Origin: an uncultured Luminiphilus sp.
Lineage (GTDB): Bacteria > Pseudomonadota > Gammaproteobacteria > Pseudomonadales > Halieaceae
DNA: 36,733 bases
Direction: 5' to 3'
NCBI GenBank assembly: GCA_938091425.1
Contig: CALKHC010000066.1
Coordinates: 1 to 36,733 of the forward strand
Shown here piece by piece: positions 7,187 through 15,422 of the stretch. The notes beneath the pieces were generated by a model. That model made no database searches and was not told the origin of the DNA. It saw nothing but the letters and a program-made list of their open reading frames with translations. The first letter of the stretch is position 1, and every line of letters starts with the position of its first letter. Position numbers and translations under genes: made by a program.

Positions 7187-7876
7187 TTAGTACCTCAAGT
7201 CCTCAGGCTTGAATATCAGCTGAAATCGCCGAAAGTTAGCCTCAAATGTTTGATTATCCAGCTTAGCGACCTGGGGAAATCGACCTGTTCGCTCCACCGC
7301 TGTCATGGCGCTGCGATCGAAGGCGGTGTTGCCACTGGACTGCAAAACGCTCACACCCACCACTTCGCCGGTCGGCACTAATTGTATCGACAATATCGAC
7401 ACCATGCCGTTGCGAGCACTGGGTGGCCGGGTCCATCGATTGATGACCGATGCCCGGATGGTGGCCGCCACTACATCCCGCAGGCTTGGCTCACCCGCGC
7501 TGGAGGCCGCTATCTCTGCGTCGACGAGAGAGTCGAGCTCGCTGCGGGTCAGTGCTGCCAACTGCTCCGCATCCAGCGCGGGCTCTGGCTTCTCGACTTC
7601 CACAGGTTTCGGCTCTGGCACTGGCTCAGGGGCCGGCTCAGGCGCTGGCTTCGGCTTAGGTGTCGGCTTTGGTGTCGGCTTGGGTTTGGGTTTGGGTTTG
7701 GGTTTCAGCGTCTCCGCTTGAATCAAGCTGGCTTGAATCGGCTGAATGCTTGGGGCAGCCGCGATCACTTCACTAGGGCCCGTCCAACGCACCACCAACA
7801 TGAGCACCAATCCGCCGTGCAGTGCCAGTGTGAGCACCGCGGGCAGTCCCGTAAAAAGCAGACGATCGCTCGACAT
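7187..7876 (-). CDS. tolA: TolA with a short Pro-rich (TonB-like) spacer
   Basis: A 229-residue protein, much shorter than E. coli TolA (about 420). Order: an N-terminal membrane anchor (8-29, with His20 in the position used for coupling to ion-driven motors); a Lys-Pro, Thr-Pro and Glu-Pro spacer (about 58-99); a short acidic helix (101-128); and a C-terminal TolA/TonB-like domain (131-229). It links the TolQR proton motor to TolB and Pal. Domain II of classical TolA is a long Ala/Lys/Glu helix; here it is replaced by a proline-rich rod like that of TonB. The position between tolR and tolB makes TolA the right name. It overlaps the tolR stop by one base (TGATG). Confidence 0.92.
   Translation of the reverse strand: MSSDRLLFTGLPAVLTLALHGGLVLMLVVRWTGPSEVIAAAPSIQPIQASLIQAETLKPKPKPKPKPTPKPTPKPKPAPEPAPEPVPEPKPVEVEKPEPALDAEQLAALTRSELDSLVDAEIAASSAGEPSLRDVVAATIRASVINRWTRPPSARNGMVSILSIQLVPTGEVVGVSVLQSSGNTAFDRSAMTAVERTGRFPQVAKLDNQTFEANFRRFQLIFKPEDLRY
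7682..7705 (+). repeat. Four tandem GGGTTT units, G-quadruplex-forming motif within tolA
   Basis: Four GGG runs with three TTT loops on the plus strand, which is the template strand of tolA. They are read as Lys-Pro codons (AAACCC) on the minus strand. The identical codons suggest expansion by slippage, and the 6-bp unit keeps the reading frame. Confidence 0.85.
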
Positions 7877-8295
7877 CAGTTCCCAGCGGGACTCTCAGTC
7901 ACCAAACCCACTTTGGGTGCACCGGCTTCCTGCAACGCTGTCATAACGACCACGACGTCCCCGTAGGCCACCTGCTGGTCACCCCACACCAACACCGGCT
8001 TGTCGGGCGTGCGTCTGAGTACCGCGGCTACCCGCTGGCGAATCGTCGCCAGCTCCAACGCCTGCTTTTCGTTGGCCCCCAGGTTGAGAAAAAGTTGACC
8101 GCGGTCGTTGATCGAGACGATCAAAGGCTCGGCATCCTGATCTTTAACTGGCGCGGCATCGGCATCAGGGAGATCCACCTCCACACCCTGCATCAGCATG
8201 GGTGCGGTCACCATAAAAATCACCAGCAGAACCAACATGACATCGATGTAAGGCACCACATTGATTTCTGCTAGCAACCGACGTCGGCGCATCAT
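7876..8295 (-). CDS. tolR: TolR, ExbD/TolR-family biopolymer transport protein
   Basis: A 139-residue inner-membrane protein with one N-terminal transmembrane helix (about 10-35, INVVPYIDVMLVLLVIFMVT). It contains the Asp that takes part in proton conduction (YIDVMLVLL), followed by a periplasmic domain. With TolQ it forms the proton-driven motor that energises TolA. Both ends overlap neighbours by one base (TGATG junctions with tolQ and tolA), so translation is probably coupled. Confidence 0.96.
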   Translation of the reverse strand: MMRRRRLLAEINVVPYIDVMLVLLVIFMVTAPMLMQGVEVDLPDADAAPVKDQDAEPLIVSINDRGQLFLNLGANEKQALELATIRQRVAAVLRRTPDKPVLVWGDQQVAYGDVVVVMTALQEAGAPKVGLVTESPAGN

Positions 8296-9005
8296 CAGGG
8301 CCTCTGTGATTGATTCGCTTTAAGCGCATAAGTCTGCCGCTGCAGAATCCCCGAGAACTCATCTAGAAACGTCTCATATCGATTCAGCAGCGCATCGCTT
8401 CGTGCTGCGAGACGGTTATAAGCCAATACCGCAGGAATCGCGGCAAATAGTCCCATCGCCGTAGCGATCAATGCTTCTGAGATACCCGGCGCCACCGTCG
8501 CCAATGTGGCTTGGGTCGCATTGGCCAGCCCCCTGAAGGAATGCATGATGCCCCATACCGTTCCCAACAACCCGATGTAGGGGCTGGTGGAACCTACTGA
8601 CGCCAGAAAAGGGAGATGCTGCTCGATTCGGTCTGTCTCGCGCATCAATGCCACGCGCATGGCGCGCCGCGACCCCTCAAGAATCGCATCGGCGTCCATG
8701 TCGGCCTGTTGCGACAAACGTGAGAATTCCTTGAAGCCGGCGCGGAACAGACTTTCGACGCCGGTGGGTAATTGACCGTCCGCGACCGCCTGATTGCCCT
8801 CGCGGTATAGCTGGGCCAGATCGATGCCAGACCAGAATTGCTCCTCAAAAACCAGTAGCTCGTCGTCGGCACGCCGCATCAGCATCACGCGCTGCACAAT
8901 CAGGAACCACGACGACAAAGAGGCCAGCACCAATATGAGCATGACCACCTGTACCAGCGCGCTAGCACCGAAAACGAGCTCCATTAAGCCCAGCTCTTGT
9001 GTCAT
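8295..9005 (-). CDS. tolQ: TolQ, MotA/TolQ/ExbB-family proton channel
   Basis: A 236-residue inner-membrane protein, close to the family's usual length (about 230). It has an N-terminal transmembrane segment (about 17-37, VVMLILVLASLSSWFLIV), a large cytoplasmic loop, and two C-terminal helices, including LPFLASVGSTSPYIGLLGTV and ISEALIATAMGLFAAIPAV, both strongly conserved in the family. It forms the pentameric stator around TolR. It overlaps ybgC by 4 bp (ATGA) and tolR by one base. Confidence 0.96.
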   Translation of the reverse strand: MTQELGLMELVFGASALVQVVMLILVLASLSSWFLIVQRVMLMRRADDELLVFEEQFWSGIDLAQLYREGNQAVADGQLPTGVESLFRAGFKEFSRLSQQADMDADAILEGSRRAMRVALMRETDRIEQHLPFLASVGSTSPYIGLLGTVWGIMHSFRGLANATQATLATVAPGISEALIATAMGLFAAIPAVLAYNRLAARSDALLNRYETFLDEFSGILQRQTYALKANQSQRP

Positions 9006-9427
9006 ACCGTCTCCCCCGTGGCAGCGAGTGTCGCCTCTAGTTGTGCTCGAAGATCCGCGTCCAACCGCTTGGGCCGACCACTCTCGCGATCCACGCAGGC
9101 TATCTGGATCTCTCCTGATACCAGCACCGCATCCTCCCGTCGCACGGTCTGTTGGAAGTTAATTGTCGCGCCACCGACCCCAGATATCAGTGCGGTCGCG
9201 CACAATTGATCATCGAGGCGAGCAGGTTCTAGGTAGGAGAGCGACACATTCGACACCACAAAATTCCACCCCGCGTCCGAAACAGCCGCTCGCTCCAAAC
9301 CAAAGGTTCGCATCAACTCAGTGCGAGCTCGCTCCAGATACTTGAGGTAATTAACGTAATAAACAATCCCTCCAGCGTCGGTGTCCTCTATATAGACCCG
9401 AATCGGCAGCGAAAATTCCACCGTCAC
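9002..9427 (-). CDS. ybgC: Tol-Pal-associated acyl-CoA thioesterase YbgC
   Basis: A 141-residue hotdog-fold thioesterase of the 4-hydroxybenzoyl-CoA thioesterase family. The catalytic region [22 protein letters not shown] carries the active-site Asp17. YbgC hydrolyses acyl-CoA or acyl-ACP thioesters and is nearly always the first gene of the tol cluster; its link to Tol function is not settled. The start is GTG at 9427, overlapping the ruvB stop by 4 bp (GTGA), so it is likely translated by coupling. Confidence 0.95.
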   Translation of the reverse strand: MTVEFSLPIRVYIEDTDAGGIVYYVNYLKYLERARTELMRTFGLERAAVSDAGWNFVVSNVSLSYLEPARLDDQLCATALISGVGGATINFQQTVRREDAVLVSGEIQIACVDRESGRPKRLDADLRAQLEATLAATGETV

Positions 9428-10473
9428 GACGACTCATCCAGATCTAGGCCGAGGATCTCTGCCGCTGATCCCTGAAAGGCGATCCCGAAATGGGCATAGG
9501 CGTGCCGGGTCGCGATCCGACCACGCGGCGTTCTCAAAATAAAACCCTGCTGGATCAAAAACGGTTCCAATACATCCTCAATCGTGCCGCGCTCCTCAGA
9601 CAGTGCCGCCGCCAGACTGTCCACACCGACTGGTCCACCGTCGAACTTCTCAATCATGGTGAGCAACAACCGGCGATCCAAATGGTCAAAACCCTGCGCG
9701 TCCACATTCAGCAAATCGAGCGCGGCCTCTGCCGTGCTGCCAGTCACCGCCCCATCGGCCTTGACCTCCGCATAATCGCGAACACGACGCAGCAGCCGAT
9801 TGGCGATACGAGGCGTCCCTCTGGCGCGCCTAGCAATCGCCACCGTGCCCTCGTCATCGCTGGGAATCTCGAGAATGCCAGCTGAGCGTTTCACGATTTC
9901 AGTGAGTTCCGCGGCATCATAGAACTCAAGTCTCTGCACAATCCCAAACCGATCACGCAGTGGCGATGTGAGTAGTCCTGCACGCGTTGTAGCGCCAACC
10001 AAAGTGAAAGGCGGTAAATCGAGCTTAATGGAGCGCGCGGCGGGTCCCTCGCCAATCATGATGTCCAGCTGATAGTCCTCCATCGCGGGGTAGAGGATTT
10101 CCTCGACAAAAGGGCTCAAGCGATGAATCTCGTCAATAAACAACACATCACCGGGCTCAAGGTTCGTCATTAGGGCCGCGATGTCACCGGCCTTTTCAAG
10201 CACGGGCCCGCTGGTGGTTTTTATCTGAACACCCATCTCCTCCGCAATAATGCTGGCAAGTGTGGTCTTGCCCAGACCCGGCGGGCCAAATATCAGCGTA
10301 TGGTCGAGCGGTTCTCCGCGGCCTCTCGCGGCCGAAAGAAAGATCTCCATTTGCTCCCGCACCGCGGGTTGCCCAATGTACTCGTCAAGCCGTCGCGGTC
10401 GGATCGCACGATCCATCGCGTCATCGCGATGGTCGCCCGGGTCAGCCGCGACAAGACGATCGGTCTCGATCAC
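9424..10473 (-). CDS. ruvB: Holliday junction branch-migration ATPase RuvB
   Basis: A 349-residue AAA+ motor of the RuvABC resolvasome. Walker A is GPPGLGKT (63-70), Walker B FIDEIH (about 112-117), sensor 1 LVGATTRAG, and the arginine-finger/sensor region [15 protein letters not shown]. The C-terminal winged helix ends with [19 protein letters not shown] and RTPRGR. The frame is open to a TTG at 10521 inside ruvA, but GTG at 10473 is better. It gives an N-terminus MIETDRLV like E. coli MIEADRL, and an unusually strong Shine-Dalgarno sequence lies directly upstream in the ruvA-ruvB gap. Confidence 0.96.
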   Translation of the reverse strand: MIETDRLVAADPGDHRDDAMDRAIRPRRLDEYIGQPAVREQMEIFLSAARGRGEPLDHTLIFGPPGLGKTTLASIIAEEMGVQIKTTSGPVLEKAGDIAALMTNLEPGDVLFIDEIHRLSPFVEEILYPAMEDYQLDIMIGEGPAARSIKLDLPPFTLVGATTRAGLLTSPLRDRFGIVQRLEFYDAAELTEIVKRSAGILEIPSDDEGTVAIARRARGTPRIANRLLRRVRDYAEVKADGAVTGSTAEAALDLLNVDAQGFDHLDRRLLLTMIEKFDGGPVGVDSLAAALSEERGTIEDVLEPFLIQQGFILRTPRGRIATRHAYAHFGIAFQGSAAEILGLDLDESS

Positions 10474-10478
10474 CGGCG

Positions 10479-10489
10479 CTCCCCCTCCT
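10479..10489 (-). promoter_or_regulatory. Strong ribosome binding site deciding the ruvB start
   Basis: On the minus strand AGGAGGGGGAG ends 5 bases before the GTG at 10473, with AGGAGG itself 10 bases away. It lies in the 25-bp gap after the ruvA stop (10499), which argues against the TTG start inside ruvA. Confidence 0.7.
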
Positions 10490-10498
10490 GCACTGCTT

Positions 10499-11125
10499 TC
10501 ATCCTTTCGCTCCTCCAGCAATACGCAGTGCCAACCTGATCAATTCCTGACTGGGCGTCTCTGGCGCCGCATCGGCGGCTGCGATCAGCTTCGCGGCTTC
10601 CGTCAGCTTGTAACCTAAAGCAACCAGCGCCTGCTCAGCTTCCGCTCGTTGATCACTGCTGTGGGCGCCAGCTTTGCCCATCTCAGCTCGTGTGGCTAAC
10701 TCGGGAGAGAGTTCATCGAGCCAATCCCCCGCCTTGTCGCGCATCTCCACCAACAGGCGCTCTGCCGTCTTGCGGCCCACGCCGGGCAGTGCCACCAAGG
10801 CAGCCACATCATCCCGCTGTAAACAACGCGCGAAGTCGGCTGCATCCATCCCTGAAAGTAATGTCAGCGCCAGTCGCGGGCCGACGCCACTGACCTTGAT
10901 TAGCTCTCGGAATAAGCGCCTGTCGGCAGATTCAGCAAAGCCAAAAAGTTGTTGCGCATCCTCGCGCACCACAAAGTGCGTCAGCAGCGTGACGGCTTGG
11001 CCGAGTTCGGGCAACTGATAAAGCGTGGTCATAGGCACCTGAATTTCGTAGCCAATGCCCCCGACATCCACCAAAATCTCGGGCGCCTGACGCGCGATCA
11101 ATGTGCCTCGAATTTGACCAATCAT
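10499..11125 (-). CDS. ruvA: Holliday junction-binding protein RuvA
   Basis: A 208-residue protein. The N-terminal OB fold (MIGQIRGTL to about 65) is followed by two helix-hairpin-helix motifs ([17 protein letters not shown] and [19 protein letters not shown]) that bind the four-way junction. The C-terminal domain (about 160-208) contacts RuvB. RuvA tetramers recognise the junction and load the RuvB hexamers. The gene sits 9 bp after ruvC and 25 bp before ruvB. Confidence 0.96.
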   Translation of the reverse strand: MIGQIRGTLIARQAPEILVDVGGIGYEIQVPMTTLYQLPELGQAVTLLTHFVVREDAQQLFGFAESADRRLFRELIKVSGVGPRLALTLLSGMDAADFARCLQRDDVAALVALPGVGRKTAERLLVEMRDKAGDWLDELSPELATRAEMGKAGAHSSDQRAEAEQALVALGYKLTEAAKLIAAADAAPETPSQELIRLALRIAGGAKG

Positions 11126-11134
11126 GTCGCCACT

Positions 11135-11653
11135 TTACCTTAAACGCCCCGCCCTGAAGCGGCTGGCAGCCAACGCGCCAGCGAGGCTCTGTGTATGACA
11201 GTGACACAGCGCTGCGGCAAGGCCATCGGCCGCATCCTCTGCCGGCTCCGCCGACAAACCCAATAGTGCGGTCACCATGTGTTGAACCTGTTGCTTGTTG
11301 GCAGCACCCGTCCCCACGACGGACTGCTTGATCTGTCGCGCGGCATACTCATATACGTCGAGGTCGTTGGTCACACAAGCCACCATCGCCGCACCCCGTG
11401 CATGCCCCAGCTTGAGCGCAGAATCCGCACTCTTAGCCATAAAGACACTTTCAATCGCCGCTACCGTTGGCTGATAGGCGTCAATGATCTCTGATAGCGA
11501 TTCAAACAAGACCCGCAGACGCGCACCCAGCGCTTCCTTAACGGGCAGACGGATAGTGCCACTAGAGACGTAATGGGCCTGATTTCGCTCAACGCGGATG
11601 ACACCAAATCCCGTTTTTCTGGAGCCGGGGTCGATGCCAAGGATGACAGTCAT
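11135..11653 (-). CDS. ruvC: Crossover junction endodeoxyribonuclease RuvC
   Basis: A 172-residue dimeric RNase H-fold resolvase that cuts Holliday junctions. The catalytic acids are visible: Asp8 in [12 protein letters not shown], Glu in AIESVFM (about 68), and the C-terminal pair in [15 protein letters not shown]. Length matches the family (about 173). It follows yebC with an 80-bp gap that holds a two-copy 10-bp repeat but no clear promoter, and starts the ruvCAB run. Confidence 0.96.
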   Translation of the reverse strand: MTVILGIDPGSRKTGFGVIRVERNQAHYVSSGTIRLPVKEALGARLRVLFESLSEIIDAYQPTVAAIESVFMAKSADSALKLGHARGAAMVACVTNDLDVYEYAARQIKQSVVGTGAANKQQVQHMVTALLGLSAEPAEDAADGLAAALCHCHTQSLAGALAASRFRAGRLR

Positions 11654-11733
11654 GATGGCAACCAGCGCAAACCAGCGCCTAGTGTGAACGATTGTGAGGA
11701 AAAGATCATGAGCCGGTCACGACTCGTCAGAGC

Positions 11734-12477
11734 TTATAAAGTAACGAGGACGGCTTCCGGTATGTCTGCATTAGAGTAGACATTCTGGACGTCATCGAGG
11801 TCCTCAAGCATGTCGATCAGCCCGATGACGCTCGGCGCGGTGTCGGCATCCAGCACTACTTCGGTACTGGGCAACATTGTCACCTCGGTCTGGGCGGGTT
11901 CGAGCCCTGCAGCGACCAGCGCATCCCGAACTTCAGTGACACACTCCCAAGGCGTCATCACATCGACGCTGCCGTCCTCAGCTGACACGATGTCGTCAGC
12001 ACCTGCCTCTAGAGCGGCTTCCATCAGTGCTTCCTCATCAGCGCCCGGCGCAAACTGTATGAGCCCAGTGCGAGAAAAAAGATAGGCCACCGACCCGTCC
12101 GTGCCGAGATTACCTCCCAGCTTGGCAAAGGCGTGGCGCACTTCAGCCACCGTGCGATTCCGGTTGTCCGTCATCACCTCAACGAGCACTGCCACACCGC
12201 CCGGCGCATAACCTTCGTAGGTCAGCTCCTCCATGTTGTCGGCATCACCAGTGCCCGCGCCACGCGCGATGGCATTGTCGATGGTGTCCCGCTTCATATT
12301 GGCGCCCAGCGCCTTATCTACTGCTGCCCGGAGTCGCGGATTATCCTCTGCGGCGGCGCCGCCTGCTCGCGCGGCCACCACCAACTCTCGAATCAGCTTG
12401 GTAAAGAGCTTGCCGCGCTTGGCGTCCTGCGCCGCCTTGCGATGCTTAATATTCGCCCATTTACTGTGGCCCGCCAT
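11734..12477 (-). CDS. yebC: YebC/PmpR-family protein
   Basis: A 247-residue cytoplasmic protein of the widely conserved YebC/TACO1 family. The N-terminus ([21 protein letters not shown]) and the segment [11 protein letters not shown]-like (here [14 protein letters not shown]) are diagnostic. Members have been described as DNA-binding regulators (PmpR in Pseudomonas) and, more recently, as ribosome-associated factors that help translation of proline stretches. The tolA gene downstream encodes long Lys-Pro/Glu-Pro repeats, although they are not polyproline. It lies 6 bp after aspS and upstream of ruvC, the usual place. Confidence 0.95.
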   Translation of the reverse strand: MAGHSKWANIKHRKAAQDAKRGKLFTKLIRELVVAARAGGAAAEDNPRLRAAVDKALGANMKRDTIDNAIARGAGTGDADNMEELTYEGYAPGGVAVLVEVMTDNRNRTVAEVRHAFAKLGGNLGTDGSVAYLFSRTGLIQFAPGADEEALMEAALEAGADDIVSAEDGSVDVMTPWECVTEVRDALVAAGLEPAQTEVTMLPSTEVVLDADTAPSVIGLIDMLEDLDDVQNVYSNADIPEAVLVTL

Positions 12478-12483
12478 CGTGAA

Positions 12484-14274
12484 TCAGTCCGCAGCAGATG
12501 GATCAGTGCGGCGAGGGCGCAAAGACAGCTCCCGCAATTGCTGCTCCGAGACCGCACCCGGAGCCTCTGTCATGACACATTGGGCACTCTGGGTCTTGGG
12601 AAAGGCGATCACGTCGCGAATCGACTGTCCGCCCACCATCAGCATGACCAATCGATCCAGCCCGAAGGCGAGGCCCGCGTGGGGCGGCGCGCCGTGGCGC
12701 AGCGCACTTAACAGGAACCCGAACTTAGATTCCGCCTCTGCCTCGTCGATACCCAACAGGTCAAACACGGCCCGCTGCATGGCCTGATCATGAATACGAA
12801 CAGAACCGCCACCAATCTCACTACCGTTGAGCACTATATCGTAGGCCTGTGACAGTGCCGACTCGGGCTCTGACTGCAACGCTTCAACCGAACAAGCAGG
12901 CGCCGTGAAGGGGTGGTGCAATGCTGTCATACCGCCGCGCTCGTCGCGCTCAAACATGGGGAAATCCACTACCCATAGCGGTGCCCATCCCTCGGCAATC
13001 TGACCCAGATCCGCAGCAACCTTGAGACGCAGTGCACCCAGAGACTCATTGACCACCGAGCGCCGGTCGGCGCCAAAGAACAGAATGTCACCATCTGCTG
13101 CGTCGAGCCGATCCAGCATGGCAAGCACGGTCTCATCGGGCATAAACTTGATAATCGGCGATTGCAGACCTTCGATACCCGCCGCACGGTCGTTCACCTT
13201 GATCCAGGCTAGGCCCTTTGCGCCGTAGACGCCCACGTAGTCGGTGTAATCATCGATTTCCTTGCGTGAGAGCGATGCACCGCCCGGCACCTTCAGTGCC
13301 GCTACTCGGCTGCTGGCGTCATTAGCTGGGCCACTGAATACTTTAAAGTCGACCCCCGCCATCAAATCATCGATCGATACCAGTTCCCATGCGATCCTCA
13401 GGTCTGGTTTGTCGGAACCATATCGCTCCATGGCATCCGCCCAGGTCATGCGCGGAAACTTGCCCAGCTCAACCTCGAGCTGTTCTTCGAACAGGCTGCG
13501 GACCATGCCCTCAGTAATCGACATCACTTCCTCGGCGCTGAGAAAAGCCGTTTCAATATCAATCTGGGTAAATTCAGGCTGTCGGTCCGCTCGAAGATCC
13601 TCATCCCGAAAGCAACGTGCGATTTGGTAATAGCGATCGAAACCCGAGACCATAAGCAACTGCTTGAACAGCTGAGGGGACTGGGGCAATGCAAAAAATG
13701 CGCCGGGCTGGGTTCTGCTGGGCACCAGATAATCCCTTGCGCCCTCGGGTGTGGCCCGCGTCAGAATCGGGGTTTCGATATCTAAAAACCCCTGCTCGTC
13801 GAGGTGGCGCCTGATGCTCGAAGTGATCTTCGCCCGGGCAATCAGTTTCTGCTGCATCTCCGGCCGACGTAGATCCATGAAGCGATAACGCAGGCGAACA
13901 TCTTCACCCACCGAGTGGTGCTCATCGAGCGGAAAAGGCGGCGTTTGGGCGGCATTGAGAATTTCCAAGGTTTTACCTAATACTTCTATTTTCCCAGAGG
14001 CCATGCTCGGATTTACCGTTTCGGCCGTGCGCGCCCGAACGCGCCCTGTGATGCACAGTACGTACTCGCTACGCACGCTATCTGCGCGCTGAAAATGCTC
14101 TTCCGTGTCGGGATCAAACACCACCTGCACGACACCTTCCCGGTCGCGCATGTCGAGGAAAATGACACCGCCATGGTCTCGACGGCGATCTACCCAGCCA
14201 CACAGCGTCACCGTCTGATCGATCAGATTCTCATCGATCAGGCCGCAGTAGTGGGTTCGCATCGCTGTTTCCAT
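12484..14274 (-). CDS. aspS: Aspartyl-tRNA synthetase (probably non-discriminating)
   Basis: A 596-residue class IIb synthetase. It has an N-terminal OB-fold anticodon-binding domain, motif 2 ([17 protein letters not shown]), a bacterial insertion (GAD) domain, and motif 3 ([15 protein letters not shown]). It charges tRNA-Asp. The sequence RRRDHGG has His where E. coli has Leu; in Pseudomonas aeruginosa this His is linked to a non-discriminating enzyme that also charges tRNA-Asn, which would need GatCAB to finish Asn-tRNA. Two starts are possible: ATG at 14274, or ATG at 14262, whose MRTHYCG end matches homologues better. Neither has a good ribosome site. It follows fmdB by 17 bp. Confidence 0.96.
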   Translation of the reverse strand: METAMRTHYCGLIDENLIDQTVTLCGWVDRRRDHGGVIFLDMRDREGVVQVVFDPDTEEHFQRADSVRSEYVLCITGRVRARTAETVNPSMASGKIEVLGKTLEILNAAQTPPFPLDEHHSVGEDVRLRYRFMDLRRPEMQQKLIARAKITSSIRRHLDEQGFLDIETPILTRATPEGARDYLVPSRTQPGAFFALPQSPQLFKQLLMVSGFDRYYQIARCFRDEDLRADRQPEFTQIDIETAFLSAEEVMSITEGMVRSLFEEQLEVELGKFPRMTWADAMERYGSDKPDLRIAWELVSIDDLMAGVDFKVFSGPANDASSRVAALKVPGGASLSRKEIDDYTDYVGVYGAKGLAWIKVNDRAAGIEGLQSPIIKFMPDETVLAMLDRLDAADGDILFFGADRRSVVNESLGALRLKVAADLGQIAEGWAPLWVVDFPMFERDERGGMTALHHPFTAPACSVEALQSEPESALSQAYDIVLNGSEIGGGSVRIHDQAMQRAVFDLLGIDEAEAESKFGFLLSALRHGAPPHAGLAFGLDRLVMLMVGGQSIRDVIAFPKTQSAQCVMTEAPGAVSEQQLRELSLRPRRTDPSAAD

Positions 14275-14291
14275 GGTGTGGTTTCCCGCCG

Positions 14292-14624
14292 TTAGCTGGC
14301 TTTGGAGGTATCGGTCTTGGCAGAGGTAGTCGGCTTTGACTCTGTTTTCTTGGCGCTGTCACCCGAGGCGCTGCCAGAATCGGACTTGGCGGACGGCTTA
14401 TCTGGGGTATCGCTCCGCTCACCAGCAATATTTTTCTTGTCGCCGGTTTTAAAGTCGGTCTCGTACCAACCGCCGCCAGACAGGCGAAAAGCGGGCGCAC
14501 TGACCTGTTTCTTTAAACCGGGCTTCTCGCACTCCGGACAATCAGTCAGCGGCGCATCGGCCAACTTTTGAATAGCCTCTAGAGAGTGTCCACATTCCTG
14601 ACAACAGTATTCGTAAATGGGCAT
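14292..14624 (-). CDS. FmdB-family zinc-ribbon protein
   Basis: A 110-residue protein. The first 50 residues ([19 protein letters not shown]) form an FmdB zinc ribbon with CxxC pairs at Cys8/Cys11 and Cys29/Cys32. The second half is a low-complexity Ser/Lys/Thr-rich tail with no known fold. Function is unknown; the name comes from a regulator of formamidase and amidase genes. GGGGAG lies about 6 bases before the ATG at 14624. It is the first gene of the run fmdB-aspS-yebC-ruvCAB, and an FmdB gene often precedes aspS in gammaproteobacteria. Confidence 0.9.
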   Translation of the reverse strand: MPIYEYCCQECGHSLEAIQKLADAPLTDCPECEKPGLKKQVSAPAFRLSGGGWYETDFKTGDKKNIAGERSDTPDKPSAKSDSGSASGDSAKKTESKPTTSAKTDTSKAS

Positions 14625-14682
14625 AGTGTTCTCCCCGAGCAGGGTCCAGTTTCAACCGGCTTTGCCTGAGGTTAAGGGTCTG

Positions 14683-14710
14683 TGTATAAGGGCGCGGAGC
14701 GTACCGTAAA
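14683..14710 (-). promoter_or_regulatory. Candidate promoter for the fmdB-aspS-yebC-ruv-tol run
   Basis: On the minus strand TTTACG (14705-14710) and TATACA (14683-14688) are 16 bp apart, each 4 of 6 to consensus. The start would be near 14676, leaving a leader of about 50 bases before the fmdB ATG. It lies in the only sizeable gap at the head of this run. Confidence 0.38.
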
Positions 14711-14817
14711 CCCCGAATCAGTGAAAGATACGCAGAGCGTGAACATTCAGCTCCCTGCCATCAAAACGACGGCGAAAAGACGCGGTTGCACTGAGTTGTA
14801 ACAGGCGCAATCACCGA

Positions 14818-15189
14818 TCAGTTGGCGAAGCTCTTCATTTTTTTCAACGGGCGGATCCTGACACCGGTACTCGCGGGCTTGGCCTTGAACAGGGTTTCTT
14901 CCTTGGTAAACGGGTTGATGCCTCGACGGGCTTTGATCGCGGGTCGTCGCACGGTCATGACTTTCATCAGCCCCGGCAGGGTGAACTGACCGGCGCCCCG
15001 CTTAGAGATACTCGCTTCGATGAGCCGCTCGAGAGAACCCCATACTTTTTTGACCTCCGACTCAGCCACCCCGCTGTCCTCGGCCAGCGCCTCAAACATC
15101 TGTGATTTAGAGAGCTTAGTTTTGATCGGCTTCATTTTTTTTGCTTCAACCGTTTTCTTCAGCTGCTTGTCGGTTTTTTTCTTTCCCAT
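14818..15189 (-). CDS. HU-family DNA-binding protein with Lys-rich N-terminal extension
   Basis: A 123-residue basic protein. Residues about 27-121 follow the HU/IHF-like fold (LSKSQMFEALAEDSGVAESE, then an arm-like stretch with VRRPAIKARRGINPFTKEET and ending RIRPLKKMKSF). Unlike plain HU (about 90 residues) it has a leading extension very rich in Lys (MGKKKTDKQLKKTVEAKKMK), which could contact DNA non-specifically. It is an HU-like nucleoid protein and not one of the standard hupA or hupB genes. GAGG precedes the ATG on the minus strand. It is divergent from proS. Confidence 0.85.
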   Translation of the reverse strand: MGKKKTDKQLKKTVEAKKMKPIKTKLSKSQMFEALAEDSGVAESEVKKVWGSLERLIEASISKRGAGQFTLPGLMKVMTVRRPAIKARRGINPFTKEETLFKAKPASTGVRIRPLKKMKSFAN

Positions 15190-15391
15190 TGGCCTGCCTC
15201 ACGCGATAACCCTCATCAGGGCCACATCGCCCCGACTGCTACTGCACTGATTCAACAACAGGCACCTGCCACCGACAAGCCCGCCACCACGATTCATTGG
15301 CTTGTAATCAGCTGAGTCATTGGCGCCAACGCGGCGGCAGCATCTCCACGATTCACATCGCCGTACCTGTACGGGCTGCACCCGCCCCCTT

Positions 15392-15397
15392 TAGAAT
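15392..15397 (+). promoter_or_regulatory. Possible -10 element for proS
   Basis: TAGAAT matches 5 of 6 to the sigma70 -10. The best -35 (TGTACG, 18 bp upstream) is poor. Transcription would start near 15404, about 20 bases before the proS ATG. The call is weak. Confidence 0.28.
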
Positions 15398-15422
15398 GAT
15401 CGCCACCGATATGGAGTGTGTT

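Noticed and set aside
7682-7705. Chromosome end or telomere
   Set aside because: Only four repeat units occur, they lie inside an intact reading frame, and genes continue on both sides.
7305-7721. Gly-rich plus-strand frame opposite tolA
   Set aside because: The Gly-Leu/Gly-Phe repeats are the reverse reading of the Lys-Pro/Glu-Pro codons.
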